Of a stretch of DNA of 64,000 nucleotides, positions 23,493-32,766 are shown piece by piece (within the stretch, counting starts at the first letter, position 1; each line of letters begins with the position of its first letter). Made by a program: the position numbers and the translations under genes. The notes below the pieces were generated by a model. That model was not told the origin of the DNA and did no database searches. It saw only the letters and a program-made list of their open reading frames with translations. The DNA lies in assembly GCA_019429385.1 (NCBI GenBank), contig JAHYIS010000005.1, forward strand, positions 43,192 to 107,191, written 5' to 3'. This DNA is from ANME-2 cluster archaeon (lineage in GTDB: Archaea; Halobacteriota; Methanosarcinia; Methanosarcinales; Methanocomedenaceae).

Positions 23493-23954
23493 TCACCCTT
23501 TCAACAGGTTGCGGTATGATTTCCCGATCAGGTCATCGACCATGACGCCATGCTCCTTAGCCACTAATATCCCCAGTACCTCAATAGTGAACAACCCGGC
23601 AGTCTCACTGCGCTTCTTGTTGATACTCGCCACAATAGTCCGCTTTTCAAGACCGGTTTCGGCCATTATCCTATCAACTATCTGCTCGAACACGTCCTTT
23701 TCCTGGAATACCGACGCATCAGGCTTAAATCCCATCGGTATCTCCACATCATCCAAACTGAACTGTGCCTTTAGCATCCCCCCATCCCTGGCTATAATGC
23801 CATTATCCACGGCTGCCTGCACAAAAGCCTTGGCAGTATCAGGTTTGAACCAGTTAAGGTCCATGGACAGGGCCATGACAAATTCACTCTCCTTTAAACA
23901 ATCAGTCCCCTTCCTTTTAAAAGGCTGGGCAGCGGTGAACAGCATATCGCTCAT
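23493..23954 (-). CDS. DUF2240 family protein
   Basis: A 153-residue archaeal protein of the DUF2240 family. The N terminus LFTAAQPFKRKGTDCLKESEFVMALSMDLNWF looks like a winged-helix fold, and the middle (GMLKAQFSLDDVEIPMGFKPD) is the most conserved part of the family. It has no catalytic motif. It is directly behind radB with an 8-nt gap on the same strand, an arrangement that suggests a role in DNA repair or recombination, although that is inference. Confidence 0.86.
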   Translation of the reverse strand: MSDMLFTAAQPFKRKGTDCLKESEFVMALSMDLNWFKPDTAKAFVQAAVDNGIIARDGGMLKAQFSLDDVEIPMGFKPDASVFQEKDVFEQIVDRIMAETGLEKRTIVASINKKRSETAGLFTIEVLGILVAKEHGVMVDDLIGKSYRNLLKG

Positions 23955-23962
23955 AATGTCCC

Positions 23963-24622
23963 CTACAAAATACCGTCACCGGTAATGATAAGTTCTACTG
24001 ACAGACCTTCTTCCCGTGAGCGGTGTTTCACCAGGATAGCCCTGCGCCTGTTATCCCCTGTCCTCTCCATCCTGATTATGGTCTTTGAAATATGTTCTAT
24101 AAGGTTACCCCCCAGAGGACAGACTCCTCCGGTTTTGGTATCAGTGTAGACCTGGTTCGTGATAACCACTGACATATCGAATTTTCGTGCCAGTCTGTGA
24201 AGTCCTGCCATCTGTTCGACCAATTTACGCCTCACACGTGCATTTCCTTCATCGTCAGGCGACAACCCGAACCGGTAAAAGAGGGTTGCTGAGTCAACGA
24301 TCACCAGCCCGATACCGGTACCGGCCAGTTTTTCAACATCCACCACCGCCGAATATTGCTGCTGGAAATCCTTTGGCTCATAGATGATAAGGTCCTTTGC
24401 AAGCTCTTTTGCATCCTTTTTGGCCATCTGGCTGAACCGTTCAGCTGAGAATCCTTCAGCATCAATGATCACAACCCTTTCCCCGCCCCTGATACAATGT
24501 ACTGCAAGTTGTGTACAGATATTAGTCTTGCCAGTACCGGATGCACCGTAAACCTGCGTGATTATGCCGCGTTCAATGCCTCCGCCAAGCATCATATCCA
24601 GTTTATCACTTCCCGAAGGCAT
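23963..24622 (-). CDS. radB: DNA repair and recombination protein RadB
   Basis: RadB is the euryarchaeal RecA/RadA paralogue that assists RadA. Residues show an ATPase core without the N-terminal helix-hairpin-helix domain of RadA: Walker A GASGTGKTN near residue 27, Walker B LVIVDSATLFYRF, and the L2-region TKTGGVCPLGGNLIEHISKT. I take ATG 24622 (MPSGSDKLDMMLGGG) as the start, with AGGA 7 nt upstream. The longer frame to TTG 24676 adds an Asn-rich 18-residue segment not usual in RadB. It is followed at once by DUF2240. Confidence 0.93.
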   Translation of the reverse strand: MPSGSDKLDMMLGGGIERGIITQVYGASGTGKTNICTQLAVHCIRGGERVVIIDAEGFSAERFSQMAKKDAKELAKDLIIYEPKDFQQQYSAVVDVEKLAGTGIGLVIVDSATLFYRFGLSPDDEGNARVRRKLVEQMAGLHRLARKFDMSVVITNQVYTDTKTGGVCPLGGNLIEHISKTIIRMERTGDNRRRAILVKHRSREEGLSVELIITGDGIL

Positions 24623-24696
24623 ACGCTTATCCTTTGCATCATTATTGTTATTTTCGTTATGGCTATGTGCTGTCAATGTTCATACCCCATTGTTCA

Positions 24697-25617
24697 TTAC
24701 AGGTCTTTGATGGTCAATAGTGAAATTCCCTCGGTCTGCTCCATCTCTATTGCCGGTTCACCGGTCAGGATCCAGCCATTTTTGGCGGGCAATGAATTCA
24801 TGTATAATTTCATTATGTTCACATCATCGGATGTGGGTGTATCAAGGTATTTTATCAGTACACTGTCATCCCCATTATCGGCAAATGCATCAAAATCATG
24901 AGTTACTCCCCCGGCATCGATAAATAGGATGTCCCTGAATTTCCTGTACCGTTTCAATTTGTTCAATGCCAGTTCCACCAGTTCCTGAGGTGATTCTCCA
25001 TAGATAATACCTGACCGGGCCTTATGTTGTTCTTTTTCATCAACCTGCATGGCAGGTTCAACTGGCAGGTCTAAGAGTTCCCTGAAGAATACATCAGGTT
25101 CAAGCCGTACGAACGTTTCATCTGCTATCAAATAGACAGAAATAATGTCACCTATTGTATCAGGGGTCAGATTGCCCTTTTTCAATAGTACTTCCTTTAT
25201 CATCGGAGTAAAGGTATCGGTAAAATCCTTGATATCATGAAGAGGTATCCGTATCGCTATTCTCCTGTGGGGGCCTCTTTCATAGACCATGAACCCGAAC
25301 TCCCGCTCAAGTTCATCTTTCATCGTATTGACAATAAGCTCCACATTACGTCTATCGCCTAACAGGTCTTCAATAAGATTGCTTTGCACTTTTATGGATT
25401 TCCTGCCGGCCACCATCACTATAGAATCAAGGTACCGGATATCCTCGATATCCATTTCCAGTAGCAGGTCCTTGATGCTCTGTATTACATCCGAATCTTC
25501 TGCGGGTGCCCTGAATACCAGTATCCATTCACCGGCCACTCTCACGGTTCTGGATTGATGGGATTCACTTACTATATCCTTTAAATAATTTAACTGGTTA
25601 TTTTTCAAATCGAACAC
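24697..25617 (-). CDS. Unrecognised 300-residue protein upstream of radB
   Basis: About 306 residues from GTG 25617; the open frame goes on to 25686, but the extra N terminus is unlike a protein start. Composition is soluble and acidic with two mixed alpha/beta halves. The C-terminal third (DILFIDAGGVTHDF, IKYLDTPTSDDVNIMKLYMN, ENGWILTGEPAIEM-like segment) has short hydrophobic strands ending in Asp, as in a Rossmann-like or KaiC-like fold, but no Walker A. It ends 21 nt upstream of the long radB frame and is on its strand, so a shared transcript is likely. I do not recognise the family. Confidence 0.6.
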   Translation of the reverse strand: MFDLKNNQLNYLKDIVSESHQSRTVRVAGEWILVFRAPAEDSDVIQSIKDLLLEMDIEDIRYLDSIVMVAGRKSIKVQSNLIEDLLGDRRNVELIVNTMKDELEREFGFMVYERGPHRRIAIRIPLHDIKDFTDTFTPMIKEVLLKKGNLTPDTIGDIISVYLIADETFVRLEPDVFFRELLDLPVEPAMQVDEKEQHKARSGIIYGESPQELVELALNKLKRYRKFRDILFIDAGGVTHDFDAFADNGDDSVLIKYLDTPTSDDVNIMKLYMNSLPAKNGWILTGEPAIEMEQTEGISLLTIKDL

Positions 25618-25755
25618 CCGAGAGAATGAAACGTATGCTGTGTGATATTGAATAGTGATGTTAATAATATAGAAATAGTTTATCAAAAAGTATTATGTAC
25701 GGTTGCAGTACCAGAATAAATGATATTGGTCAAAAAAAACGGGAGCATTTGTAAC

Positions 25756-25814
25756 AAGAAAATCCTCCCTGCAGCCGGATTGACTTGAGTATAAAAAGTT
25801 ATTCTTTTATGTAC
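25756..25814 (+). repeat. Dispersed 58-bp intergenic repeat, copy B
   Basis: The most diverged copy (CCTGCAGCC in place of CCTACGGTC), yet both AATCC...GGATT arms are kept. It lies in the gap between the unknown gene and cheD. Confidence 0.75.
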
Positions 25815-25899
25815 TACGACAGAATCCTCCATTTCAGTAGGTTGACTCGACAAACAATACCTGTCCATTCCCGGGTATAACTTTTAAAAAAATCCCTCG

Positions 25900-26403
25900 T
25901 CACAGCTCAACGATACCTTTTCGTGCAGATTTGACAATCAAGATACCGGTACCGACATCAAACTCCAGTGTCCGGCCATAATCATCTCCGGTATCCTCTG
26001 CAATTAATTCAATATGCAATTCATCCAGTTTCTTCTTTACTGCAAGAATATTCTCTTCTCCAATCTTCAACTGACCGTTGCCATTACACTGGAACATATG
26101 TGCTCCTCCAGCTATCTTTGCAACTAATGCCGTTTTGACGGCTCCGAGTTCCTTCATTTCATGTACCATCAGGTCTATCGAAGTGTCTGCATATTTTGCC
26201 AGATAATCCCGGCCGTTACCATTGGCAATAGTTGAGCGTGCCCTGCTACTATCAGGTAGCATAATATGTGCCAGCCCTCCAACTTTAATTCTTTGGCTAT
26301 AGAGTGTAACTCCTACACAGGAACCAAGACCCACGGTAACCAGACGGTACTCTTCTTTGGCAACCTTTACATCTGCCATCCGGACAATTTTTAGCGGTTT
26401 CAT
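25900..26403 (-). CDS. cheD: Chemoreceptor glutamine deamidase CheD
   Basis: About 167 residues. CheD deamidates Gln in receptors and binds CheC. The catalytic Cys and His are present in GLGSCVGVTLY (C29) and GGLAHIMLPDS (H46), and a Thr-containing strand follows (ALVAKIAGGAHMF). ATG 26403 is preferred; a TTG at 26430 would add nine lysine-rich residues. It is the last gene of the run cheY-cheC-cheD, all on the minus strand with short gaps. Confidence 0.95.
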   Translation of the reverse strand: MKPLKIVRMADVKVAKEEYRLVTVGLGSCVGVTLYSQRIKVGGLAHIMLPDSSRARSTIANGNGRDYLAKYADTSIDLMVHEMKELGAVKTALVAKIAGGAHMFQCNGNGQLKIGEENILAVKKKLDELHIELIAEDTGDDYGRTLEFDVGTGILIVKSARKGIVEL

Positions 26404-26445
26404 GGAATCGTTTTTTTTAAGATTTTGCAACTACTTAGCAATCTC

Positions 26446-27072
26446 TTAGGATTTGCTCACATTTTTTTCTTCGAACATATCAAACACATTCTGCAATTTA
26501 TCAGGGTCAGGGAACATAAGGATTGTAAAGTTTATATCCATGCCAACGACACAGAACTTGTTCTTGAACATGATAACAAAATCCCCACTATTGGCAGCTT
26601 TGATCAGCGCATGGTCAATAATGGAATCCGCAAAATCATATCCGAAAACCGGTGTATTATGTGAAAGTTCGATCGAGAACGTGTTTGCCCACGTGTCAAC
26701 GAACGATGAGGTTACGATATTTCCAATTTCAATTACAACGGATTTTTGCATATCTGTGAACATCTCATCTGTTTCTTCATCTGCAAAATCAGCAAGCATT
26801 ACATTTGAGAGTTCATTAACACTATCAGTGGTCATAAGAAACAGCATGGTCCCTGAGATTGTCCCAACAAAATTTGAATAGAGGCCAACCATTTCTTTAT
26901 TGCCTACGATCTGTGGAATTGAATATATGGATATCAGGTTCGCTGATGTCACATCCATTTCAACATCGGTACCCAACAACTCGGTCAGAGAGACCATGGC
27001 CTTTTGAGCACTTTTATCACCTATTTTTTTGATCTGATGGAGTTTTTCTACTTCGCTTAGTTTTTGAATCAT
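26446..27072 (-). CDS. cheC: CheY-P phosphatase CheC
   Basis: A 208-residue CheC. The second active-site helix is intact: DMQKSVVIEIGNIVTSSFVD (E and N of the E-x3-N motif). The first helix (IGDKSAQKAMVSLTELLG) has lost the usual E-x3-N, so only one catalytic site is evident. CheC dephosphorylates CheY-P and is regulated by CheD, which follows it. Length is the typical 200-210. It lies 19 nt downstream of cheY. Confidence 0.93.
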   Translation of the reverse strand: MIQKLSEVEKLHQIKKIGDKSAQKAMVSLTELLGTDVEMDVTSANLISIYSIPQIVGNKEMVGLYSNFVGTISGTMLFLMTTDSVNELSNVMLADFADEETDEMFTDMQKSVVIEIGNIVTSSFVDTWANTFSIELSHNTPVFGYDFADSIIDHALIKAANSGDFVIMFKNKFCVVGMDINFTILMFPDPDKLQNVFDMFEEKNVSKS

Positions 27073-27091
27073 TGGTATCGCCTTCTTAATG

Positions 27092-27454
27092 TTAAAGTGC
27101 TAACACACTTTCAATTTCCTGCAGGACTTTTGCAGCCTTGAATGGTTTCATGACATATCCTTTAGCACCTGCATTTATTGCCTTTTTCATCTTTTCTTCC
27201 TGACCAACTGAAGTACAGATAATTATTTTCGCATCTCCATGTTTTTCTGTGATAATAGATGTTGCCTGAATTCCATCCATGTTAGGCATGACAACATCCA
27301 TAGTCAACACATCAGGTTTCAGTTCTTCATACATTTTGACGGCTTCGACCCCGTCACTTGCTTCACCTACAACAGTATATTGCGGTGATAGTAGCTTCTT
27401 CAGGATGCCACGCATAAACATCGAATCATCTACAATCAATACACTAGCACTCAT
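27092..27454 (-). CDS. cheY: Response regulator CheY
   Basis: A single receiver domain of 120 residues with all key positions: D9-D10 (metal binding), phospho-acceptor D53 (TMDVVMPNMDG), T81 and K103 (VMKPFK). It is the diffusible output of CheA and, in archaea, reaches the archaellum through CheF-type adaptors; no cheF or archaellum gene is seen here. ATG 27454 has AGGAGG about 7 nt upstream (in tttcctcctgg on the plus strand). It starts the cheY-cheC-cheD unit. Confidence 0.97.
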   Translation of the reverse strand: MSASVLIVDDSMFMRGILKKLLSPQYTVVGEASDGVEAVKMYEELKPDVLTMDVVMPNMDGIQATSIITEKHGDAKIIICTSVGQEEKMKKAINAGAKGYVMKPFKAAKVLQEIESVLAL

Positions 27455-27587
27455 ACGTATTTTCCTCCTGGGAACAGTAACTTGTCAAGTATTTCACTTT
27501 TATATCCATTTAAAATATTCAGTACCATTTTTTCAGTGAACATTATTTATTCCTGTAATGTTACGAACTCACGTTTTTCCAGAGACA

Positions 27588-27929
27588 TTAAAGCATATCA
27601 TCTTTTTTCATTAAGTCCATAGTTTCTATCCACCGTTTTCCAGTATCCGATAACCTGTAATATGCAGTCCCATCGAAGTTTATCGATTCTACCAATTCTA
27701 CTCCGATTAGTGAATTCGCTTTGTCGTACCTGTGTCCCATACCACGCAGGCCACCAATGACGTTGGTAGAATCTATTTTGGTATGCCTGGAAATATCGGA
27801 TGGATATGATGAATTCGGATAGATCTTGTATAGGTACATCATGATCTCCGTCCTGACCCTGCTCTTTTTAAGTGAGCGTACTATTTGGGGATGGTGGATA
27901 TCTTTGAATATACCTATATCTGAATTCAT
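27588..27929 (-). CDS. Winged-helix regulator in the chemotaxis locus (EarA-like candidate)
   Basis: 113 residues from ATG 27929. The core (VRTEIMMYLYKIYPNSSYPSDISRHTKIDSTNVIGGLRGMG, then YYRLSDTGKRW) is a wHTH domain with a wing. The size, the R-x3-I-x-x-Y-L-Y pattern and the position within a che locus fit EarA, the euryarchaeal archaellum activator. EarA is my inference and not a proven match. A copy of the 58-bp repeat lies 55 bp upstream of the ATG, just beyond the TATA-like TTAAATAT. Confidence 0.7.
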   Translation of the reverse strand: MNSDIGIFKDIHHPQIVRSLKKSRVRTEIMMYLYKIYPNSSYPSDISRHTKIDSTNVIGGLRGMGHRYDKANSLIGVELVESINFDGTAYYRLSDTGKRWIETMDLMKKDDML

Positions 27930-27981
27930 AATACTCACAATACTAATTATAATGATGACAATATTTAAGTGTTTTGTCCTG

Positions 27982-28039
27982 ATACATAGAGTATAACTTT
28001 TTGTACTCACGTTAATCCGACCGTAGGGAGGATTTTCTT
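27982..28039 (-). repeat. Dispersed 58-bp intergenic repeat, copy C (reverse orientation)
   Basis: Reverse complement begins AAGAAAATCCTCCCTACGG and ends at TACTCTATGTATC. It sits upstream of the wHTH gene of the chemotaxis locus, in the divergent gap to the membrane protein gene at 28321. Confidence 0.85.
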
Positions 28040-28320
28040 GGTAATGCTCAGACAAAAACAGTTAGAACAGTTTATACAAACAAATCATAGGATTTTGCAT
28101 ATGTTCAGGAATTGTCCGGACATTCTCATAACAACAATCAAGTATGTCGGCTTTTGCGCATTCATGAAATCGGATTACCTTGCTGGTTTGTTCCAAAATC
28201 ACACTTTCAGGACGCCGACGACACACAACTATTAAATAGCATAAAGATGATTATTATATTTGAATTTATTTTAAAGTAAAAAAACAATGGCAGATTATTA
28301 CCCTACTCGAGGATATGGAT

Positions 28321-29427
28321 ATGGATATTTCAGATTCACAATTCAGACATAACATTAAATCATCCCTTTCCGATATCACCGCCGGTTTTATTTTAATTAT
28401 CGTTTCGATTTTAGTGTACTTTGAGATGTTCTATGTATTGAGAGACCCATTTCTCAATTTAACATTGGGACTATTATTCCTTTTTATCGCTTACATCAGT
28501 ACTGATTTAGAGGGATTTGATAATTTCAAGGAAAAATTCTTGAATTTTGATTTCAACGGTCTGATATTAGGCCTGACACTTCTGACAGTTTCTGCTCTTG
28601 GGATCATTGGACAGATCAATCTGATACGCATGTTTTTTTTCCCGTTAATACCAGGGTCCCTGCTTATCCTTGTTGCTTTTGCCAGAATATATTTTAAGAT
28701 CAATGAACCCAATATTGCCATTAACAGGATGAGCATTAGTGGATCCCTGGGTGGTGTAATTTTATTACTCTATTCCCTCCTGTTGTATGTAGACCTCCCA
28801 TCACTGGCATGGAACCCGCTGTTCCCGGTCCTGATCGCCGGTATACTATACCTGGTCATGTATGCTAATGTCATTCCTGAAGTCAAGACCCATGAGGAAG
28901 GAATGCATAATGTCGTAGTCTGGATGGAAGATATTGAGGAAAAAATCGCAAATGTATGGAAAGAGTTTGAATCGGTAAAATTCAATTATAGAGACCCTGA
29001 ATTCCAGAAAAGTCTGGAGCATCTTGACGTCATATATAATAGTCTTATCCAGATAAAAGAGATCAATGATTACGTTAAGCAAAGCATGATGCTTGATGAA
29101 GAGGAAGCGTTAGCAAATGCGAGCAACAACATAGGAGGTCCGGTTGATATTTCCCGGTTAGGTGAAGGAATAATCGAACCCGAACCTGTAGAAGTGAGGC
29201 CGAAAAAATCCGTAAAGGAAGCTTTGAATGCATCAGAGTTCATGAAATTACCGACAGAGATGGACTCAAAAGAACTGGAATCTTTAATATCAAGAACTGC
29301 AGACCAGATATTATCGGATAAGACGTTCCAGGAAAACCTCCAGAAAGAATTTGACTCGGAAGGATTGAGCAGTATAATCAAAGAAGCAAGGGAAATGCGC
29401 GATTCCTTCAGAAAGACCGGAATATAG
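28321..29427 (+). CDS. Polytopic membrane protein with cytoplasmic coiled-coil tail, unknown
   Basis: About 368 residues. Residues 15-185 have six to seven hydrophobic segments (such as AGFILIIVSILVYFEMFYVL and LGGVILLLYSLLLYVD). Residues 190-368 are soluble, acidic and helical (GMHNVVVWMEDIEEKIANVWKEFESVKF) with two likely coiled coils. I chose ATG 28321 because GAGG lies 8 nt upstream; ATG 28315 is only 2 nt from it. It is divergent from the wHTH gene and convergent with the MBL gene, inside the chemotaxis locus. The family is not recognised; a membrane-sensor or motility accessory role is only a guess. Confidence 0.65.
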   Translation: MDISDSQFRHNIKSSLSDITAGFILIIVSILVYFEMFYVLRDPFLNLTLGLLFLFIAYISTDLEGFDNFKEKFLNFDFNGLILGLTLLTVSALGIIGQINLIRMFFFPLIPGSLLILVAFARIYFKINEPNIAINRMSISGSLGGVILLLYSLLLYVDLPSLAWNPLFPVLIAGILYLVMYANVIPEVKTHEEGMHNVVVWMEDIEEKIANVWKEFESVKFNYRDPEFQKSLEHLDVIYNSLIQIKEINDYVKQSMMLDEEEALANASNNIGGPVDISRLGEGIIEPEPVEVRPKKSVKEALNASEFMKLPTEMDSKELESLISRTADQILSDKTFQENLQKEFDSEGLSSIIKEAREMRDSFRKTGI

Positions 29428-29450
29428 GTTTGTGTTATTTTCAATATAAT

Positions 29451-30056
29451 TTAATTGACCAGAATCGTGCTGTTTAAAACATTTTCTAATGATTTGGTAA
29501 TCATTTCATTACAGGATTCAACGATAGGTTTTCCATGTCCGGGATAAATAGTTTTGATGTTGTAACGACTGATTCGTTTTAGTGATGTGACAAACTCTTC
29601 TGTATAGGAACCCGTTTTCGTATATATAAGTAGTTGATTATCACCTGTAAACAAGACCCCTTCATCCCTGCAATAGAGACTGATCGAATCGCTGCTGTGT
29701 CCGGGTGTATGGATAGCTTCGAATAAACGGTCACCCATTGTGATAATGTCCCCGTCCTTTACTATATTATCCACGCCATCCAGAGATGAAGAATAGGCAA
29801 ATACAATAGGTTTAAACCTTGTCCTAACAAGTGGTAAAAGGCTTGTATGGTCATAGTGGTTGTGAGTTATTATAACCTGTCCGATCCGTTTCTTCCCCAC
29901 CCCCGTAGAAGCATTTTCTATTATCTGAATCACATCAGGGTCTCTGCCCACATCAATCAGGGTGTTGACATCCTGTATAGCATTATTTGTACCTCGTATC
30001 AGATAAACATTCGAAGTATATTTTTTACTGTCACGGGTAAGGTTTTGGATAATCAT
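29451..30056 (-). CDS. Metallo-beta-lactamase fold hydrolase
   Basis: About 201 residues with the MBL metal motifs: THNHYDHTSLL (H-x-H-x-D-H), a second His in TPGHSSDS, Asp in LFTGDNQLL and the C-terminal His in YPGHGKP. This binds two zinc or iron ions and cleaves thioesters, lactones or nucleic acids in different subfamilies. ATG 30056 is taken as start because the first 13 residues of the longer frame are unlike the family. It resembles glyoxalase II-like small hydrolases. Its link to chemotaxis is not evident. Confidence 0.85.
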   Translation of the reverse strand: MIIQNLTRDSKKYTSNVYLIRGTNNAIQDVNTLIDVGRDPDVIQIIENASTGVGKKRIGQVIITHNHYDHTSLLPLVRTRFKPIVFAYSSSLDGVDNIVKDGDIITMGDRLFEAIHTPGHSSDSISLYCRDEGVLFTGDNQLLIYTKTGSYTEEFVTSLKRISRYNIKTIYPGHGKPIVESCNEMITKSLENVLNSTILVN

Positions 30057-30163
30057 ACAAAGCCACATTAATATATTTGTTCTTGTCAACTTCAAAGTTA
30101 ATCATATATGGCAAGCTGCCTGTCAGGAGGAATTAATCCATGTTTTACCATGAGTTAAAGGGT

Positions 30164-30769
30164 CTACCCTATCTTGCGAAACACCTGGGCATTTGAAACC
30201 ACCTGTTCAAACATACCATCAAGTTCAACTGGCATTTTTTGCGTCTGCTCAGTAACAAAAAACCCATTTTTTTCCAATGAATTATGGAACATCCTGATAA
30301 TATCGATACGTTCTTTTTCATTGAAATGAAGCAGCACATTCTTACATACAATCAATACATTATCCTTACGTACAGGTTCCAGAGAAAGAAGGTCATGTTT
30401 CTGGAAATCAATACATTTTCTGATTTCATCGGTAATTCTAAAATAGTCTGTTTGACCAGTCGGCTCAAAATACTTGTTGAAAATATCTTTTGGAATTCTT
30501 CTGAGTTGTTCCACCGGATACTTGCCTTCGTAGATAATCTTTTCAAAAAGATTACTGTTGTCGATATCAGTAGCATGCAGTTTAACATTCCTGAATACCA
30601 TTTTGCCCATATTCTCCTTTAATGTAATTGCAAGTGAATAGGGTTCCGGACCCATTGCACACCCCGCATCCCAGATATGGATAAATCTACGGCTTATCAA
30701 TTCTGGAACGACATACTTCTGTACCATATCCAGGGTTTGCATATCCCTGAAAAAATAGGTAAAAGCCAT
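30164..30769 (-). CDS. Short CheR-type receptor methyltransferase lacking the N-terminal domain
   Basis: 201 residues covering only the SAM-binding part of CheR. Compared with the full gene at 37598-38428 it starts at FFRDMQTLD (the FFRNMETFE site there) and continues with DAGCAMGPEPYSLAI (motif I), ATDIDNSNL and CKNVLLHFNEKE (against CRNVIIYFKDE). The alpha-helical N-terminal domain that contacts CheB or receptors is absent. It follows the cheA stop by 1 nt, so it is translated with cheA and is presumably functional, perhaps with another protein supplying the missing contacts. Confidence 0.88.
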   Translation of the reverse strand: MAFTYFFRDMQTLDMVQKYVVPELISRRFIHIWDAGCAMGPEPYSLAITLKENMGKMVFRNVKLHATDIDNSNLFEKIIYEGKYPVEQLRRIPKDIFNKYFEPTGQTDYFRITDEIRKCIDFQKHDLLSLEPVRKDNVLIVCKNVLLHFNEKERIDIIRMFHNSLEKNGFFVTEQTQKMPVELDGMFEQVVSNAQVFRKIG

Positions 30770-30770
30770 G

Positions 30771-32756
30771 TTACAATTTATCTCTTAAATTGAACAGGCC
30801 ATCAATATCAATAATCGGCACTACATTGCCGTCTCCGAGAATCGTGGCGCCAGAAAAACCTTCAACGTGCTTTAATGTGTTATCGAATGATTTAATTACA
30901 ATCTCATGCCGGTCAATAAGTGTATCTACAATAAGTCCAACCATCTGGGAGTTTCTCTCAATGACTACCACATAGATCTCAGTCTTGAAGGTACGGTCCT
31001 CACCAAACAATTCACTTAGATCCAATAACGGTAATACTTTATCATGAATAGTGGTGGCAGGTTGCCCATTGACTGACTTCAGGTTTTCTTTTTTTACAAT
31101 AATGGTGGACAATATGTTTGAAATGGGTATGGCGTATATCTTATCGTTCAAACCCACGATAAGTGCTTGAATTATGGCCATGCTTATTGGCAAATGGAGG
31201 GACACTTTAGTCCCGAGACCAATAGTGGAATTAACATTGATAGACCCGCTCAGGGATGTTATCTTTGTTTTAACAACATCCATCCCGACACCTCTGCCGG
31301 AAACATCAGATACGCTTTTTGCCGTGGAAAAACCTGGCCTGAAAATCAAGTCAAAAGCCTCTTCATCACTTAATTTTGCTGCCTCTTCTGCGGGAATAAT
31401 TTCTTTTATCACAGACATTTTCCTTAACGCATGGGGGTCGATACCCCTGCCATCATCCTCAACATTGAATATGACACTCTGTTTATCCCTAAAAGCAGTC
31501 AAATGTATCGTTCCGGTCGGTTTCTTACCAAGGTTTAAACGTTCCTCAGGTGATTCTATTCCATGGTCAACGCAATTCCTGAGCAGATGAACCAGCGGTT
31601 CTCCGATTTCATCAAGCACTGTGCGGTCAAGTTCGATATCGCTTCCTTCAATAATCAATTCAATGTCTTTGCCAACGGTTTTTGATAAGTCCCGGATCAT
31701 TCTTGGGAAACGGTTAAACACCCGTTCGACAGAAACCAGTCTCATCTGCATGACCTGATTCTGCAGGTCTGTGGTCAGGATATTGAGCTGGTCCAGTATC
31801 TCTTTCAATCCCGTCACCTTATTCTCACTGCCAATTTGCATTAATCGTATCTTACTTATTACCAGCTCACCTACCAGATTCATGAGGTCATCAAGTTTCT
31901 CAATTTGCACCCTCACGCCTTGATTGCTTTTTGACACAATTGCACTTTTGATTATTTTATCACTTTGTATTTTGGCTGCAGGAGCAACTGTGCTGGCATT
32001 GAGTCCATTTTTATCAGTTTGCGCTTGTTCTGGCTTTTTATCGATCAAAATAAACTCTACGATTTCAACTTCCGGTATCAACTGCAATTTGTTTTGTATC
32101 GTTTCCGGTTCTATATCGCTGCTTAATGATATTTTGAATCGCAGGTCGAATTTTCCATTTTCAATCTCTATTCTTGGTGGGGTGGTATCAATGATTTTAC
32201 CATATTCTTCCACAGCTTTCAGGATCATCAATGCCCGGACAGATTTTAAAGCGCAGTCTTTTTCCAGCAGAATGTCGAATACACTATATTCTAAGACATT
32301 CATTATTTCATCATCAGAATCGTCTTCCTCTTCCCCCGGATGGGAGGGAACGGCTTCATCAGAGGTATCAATGTCCATATTCTCGATGGTACTTCTCAAT
32401 TTATCGGATAGAGGTTTAACATCCAGTTTGCTTAACTTGCCTTGCGATACATCATTTACCATATCCTCCAGGATGTCAGCACACTCAAATAATACATCAA
32501 CAGTCTGGGACGTGGCATAAACATCCCCTGCCCTCAATATATCAAGCACATTTTCCATTTCATGGGTGAGATTTGATATATGTGTATATTCCATGGCTGC
32601 AGATGAACTTTTCAGGGTATGGGCTGAACGGAATATGATATCAAGAATGGTACGGTCCTTGGGATTTTTTTCCAGATCGAGAAGTGCCTGGTTAATGATC
32701 TGGAGGTGGTCTCTTGCTTCGGCCTTGAAGTCATCCTCGTATTTTGACATATCCAT
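30771..32756 (-). CDS. cheA: Chemotaxis histidine kinase CheA
   Basis: About 661 residues in classic order: HPt domain with phospho-acceptor H46 (FRSAHTLKSSSAAM), a CheY/CheB-binding P2-like region (residues ~140-235), a linker, the dimer helices (IEKLDDLMNLVGELVISKIRL), the ATPase domain (LLRNCVDHGIESPEERL, DDGRGID, GRGVGMDVV) and a CheW-like C-terminal domain. ATG 32756 has GAGG 8 nt upstream; GTG 32765 is also in frame. It is downstream of cheB and upstream of the short cheR. It phosphorylates CheY and CheB in response to receptor state. Confidence 0.97.
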   Translation of the reverse strand: MDMSKYEDDFKAEARDHLQIINQALLDLEKNPKDRTILDIIFRSAHTLKSSSAAMEYTHISNLTHEMENVLDILRAGDVYATSQTVDVLFECADILEDMVNDVSQGKLSKLDVKPLSDKLRSTIENMDIDTSDEAVPSHPGEEEDDSDDEIMNVLEYSVFDILLEKDCALKSVRALMILKAVEEYGKIIDTTPPRIEIENGKFDLRFKISLSSDIEPETIQNKLQLIPEVEIVEFILIDKKPEQAQTDKNGLNASTVAPAAKIQSDKIIKSAIVSKSNQGVRVQIEKLDDLMNLVGELVISKIRLMQIGSENKVTGLKEILDQLNILTTDLQNQVMQMRLVSVERVFNRFPRMIRDLSKTVGKDIELIIEGSDIELDRTVLDEIGEPLVHLLRNCVDHGIESPEERLNLGKKPTGTIHLTAFRDKQSVIFNVEDDGRGIDPHALRKMSVIKEIIPAEEAAKLSDEEAFDLIFRPGFSTAKSVSDVSGRGVGMDVVKTKITSLSGSINVNSTIGLGTKVSLHLPISMAIIQALIVGLNDKIYAIPISNILSTIIVKKENLKSVNGQPATTIHDKVLPLLDLSELFGEDRTFKTEIYVVVIERNSQMVGLIVDTLIDRHEIVIKSFDNTLKHVEGFSGATILGDGNVVPIIDIDGLFNLRDKL

Positions 32757-32766
32757 ACTTTCCACC

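Noticed and set aside
31924..32520. 198-codon frame antisense to cheA
   Set aside because: A shadow of cheA; Ser-rich translation without family features.
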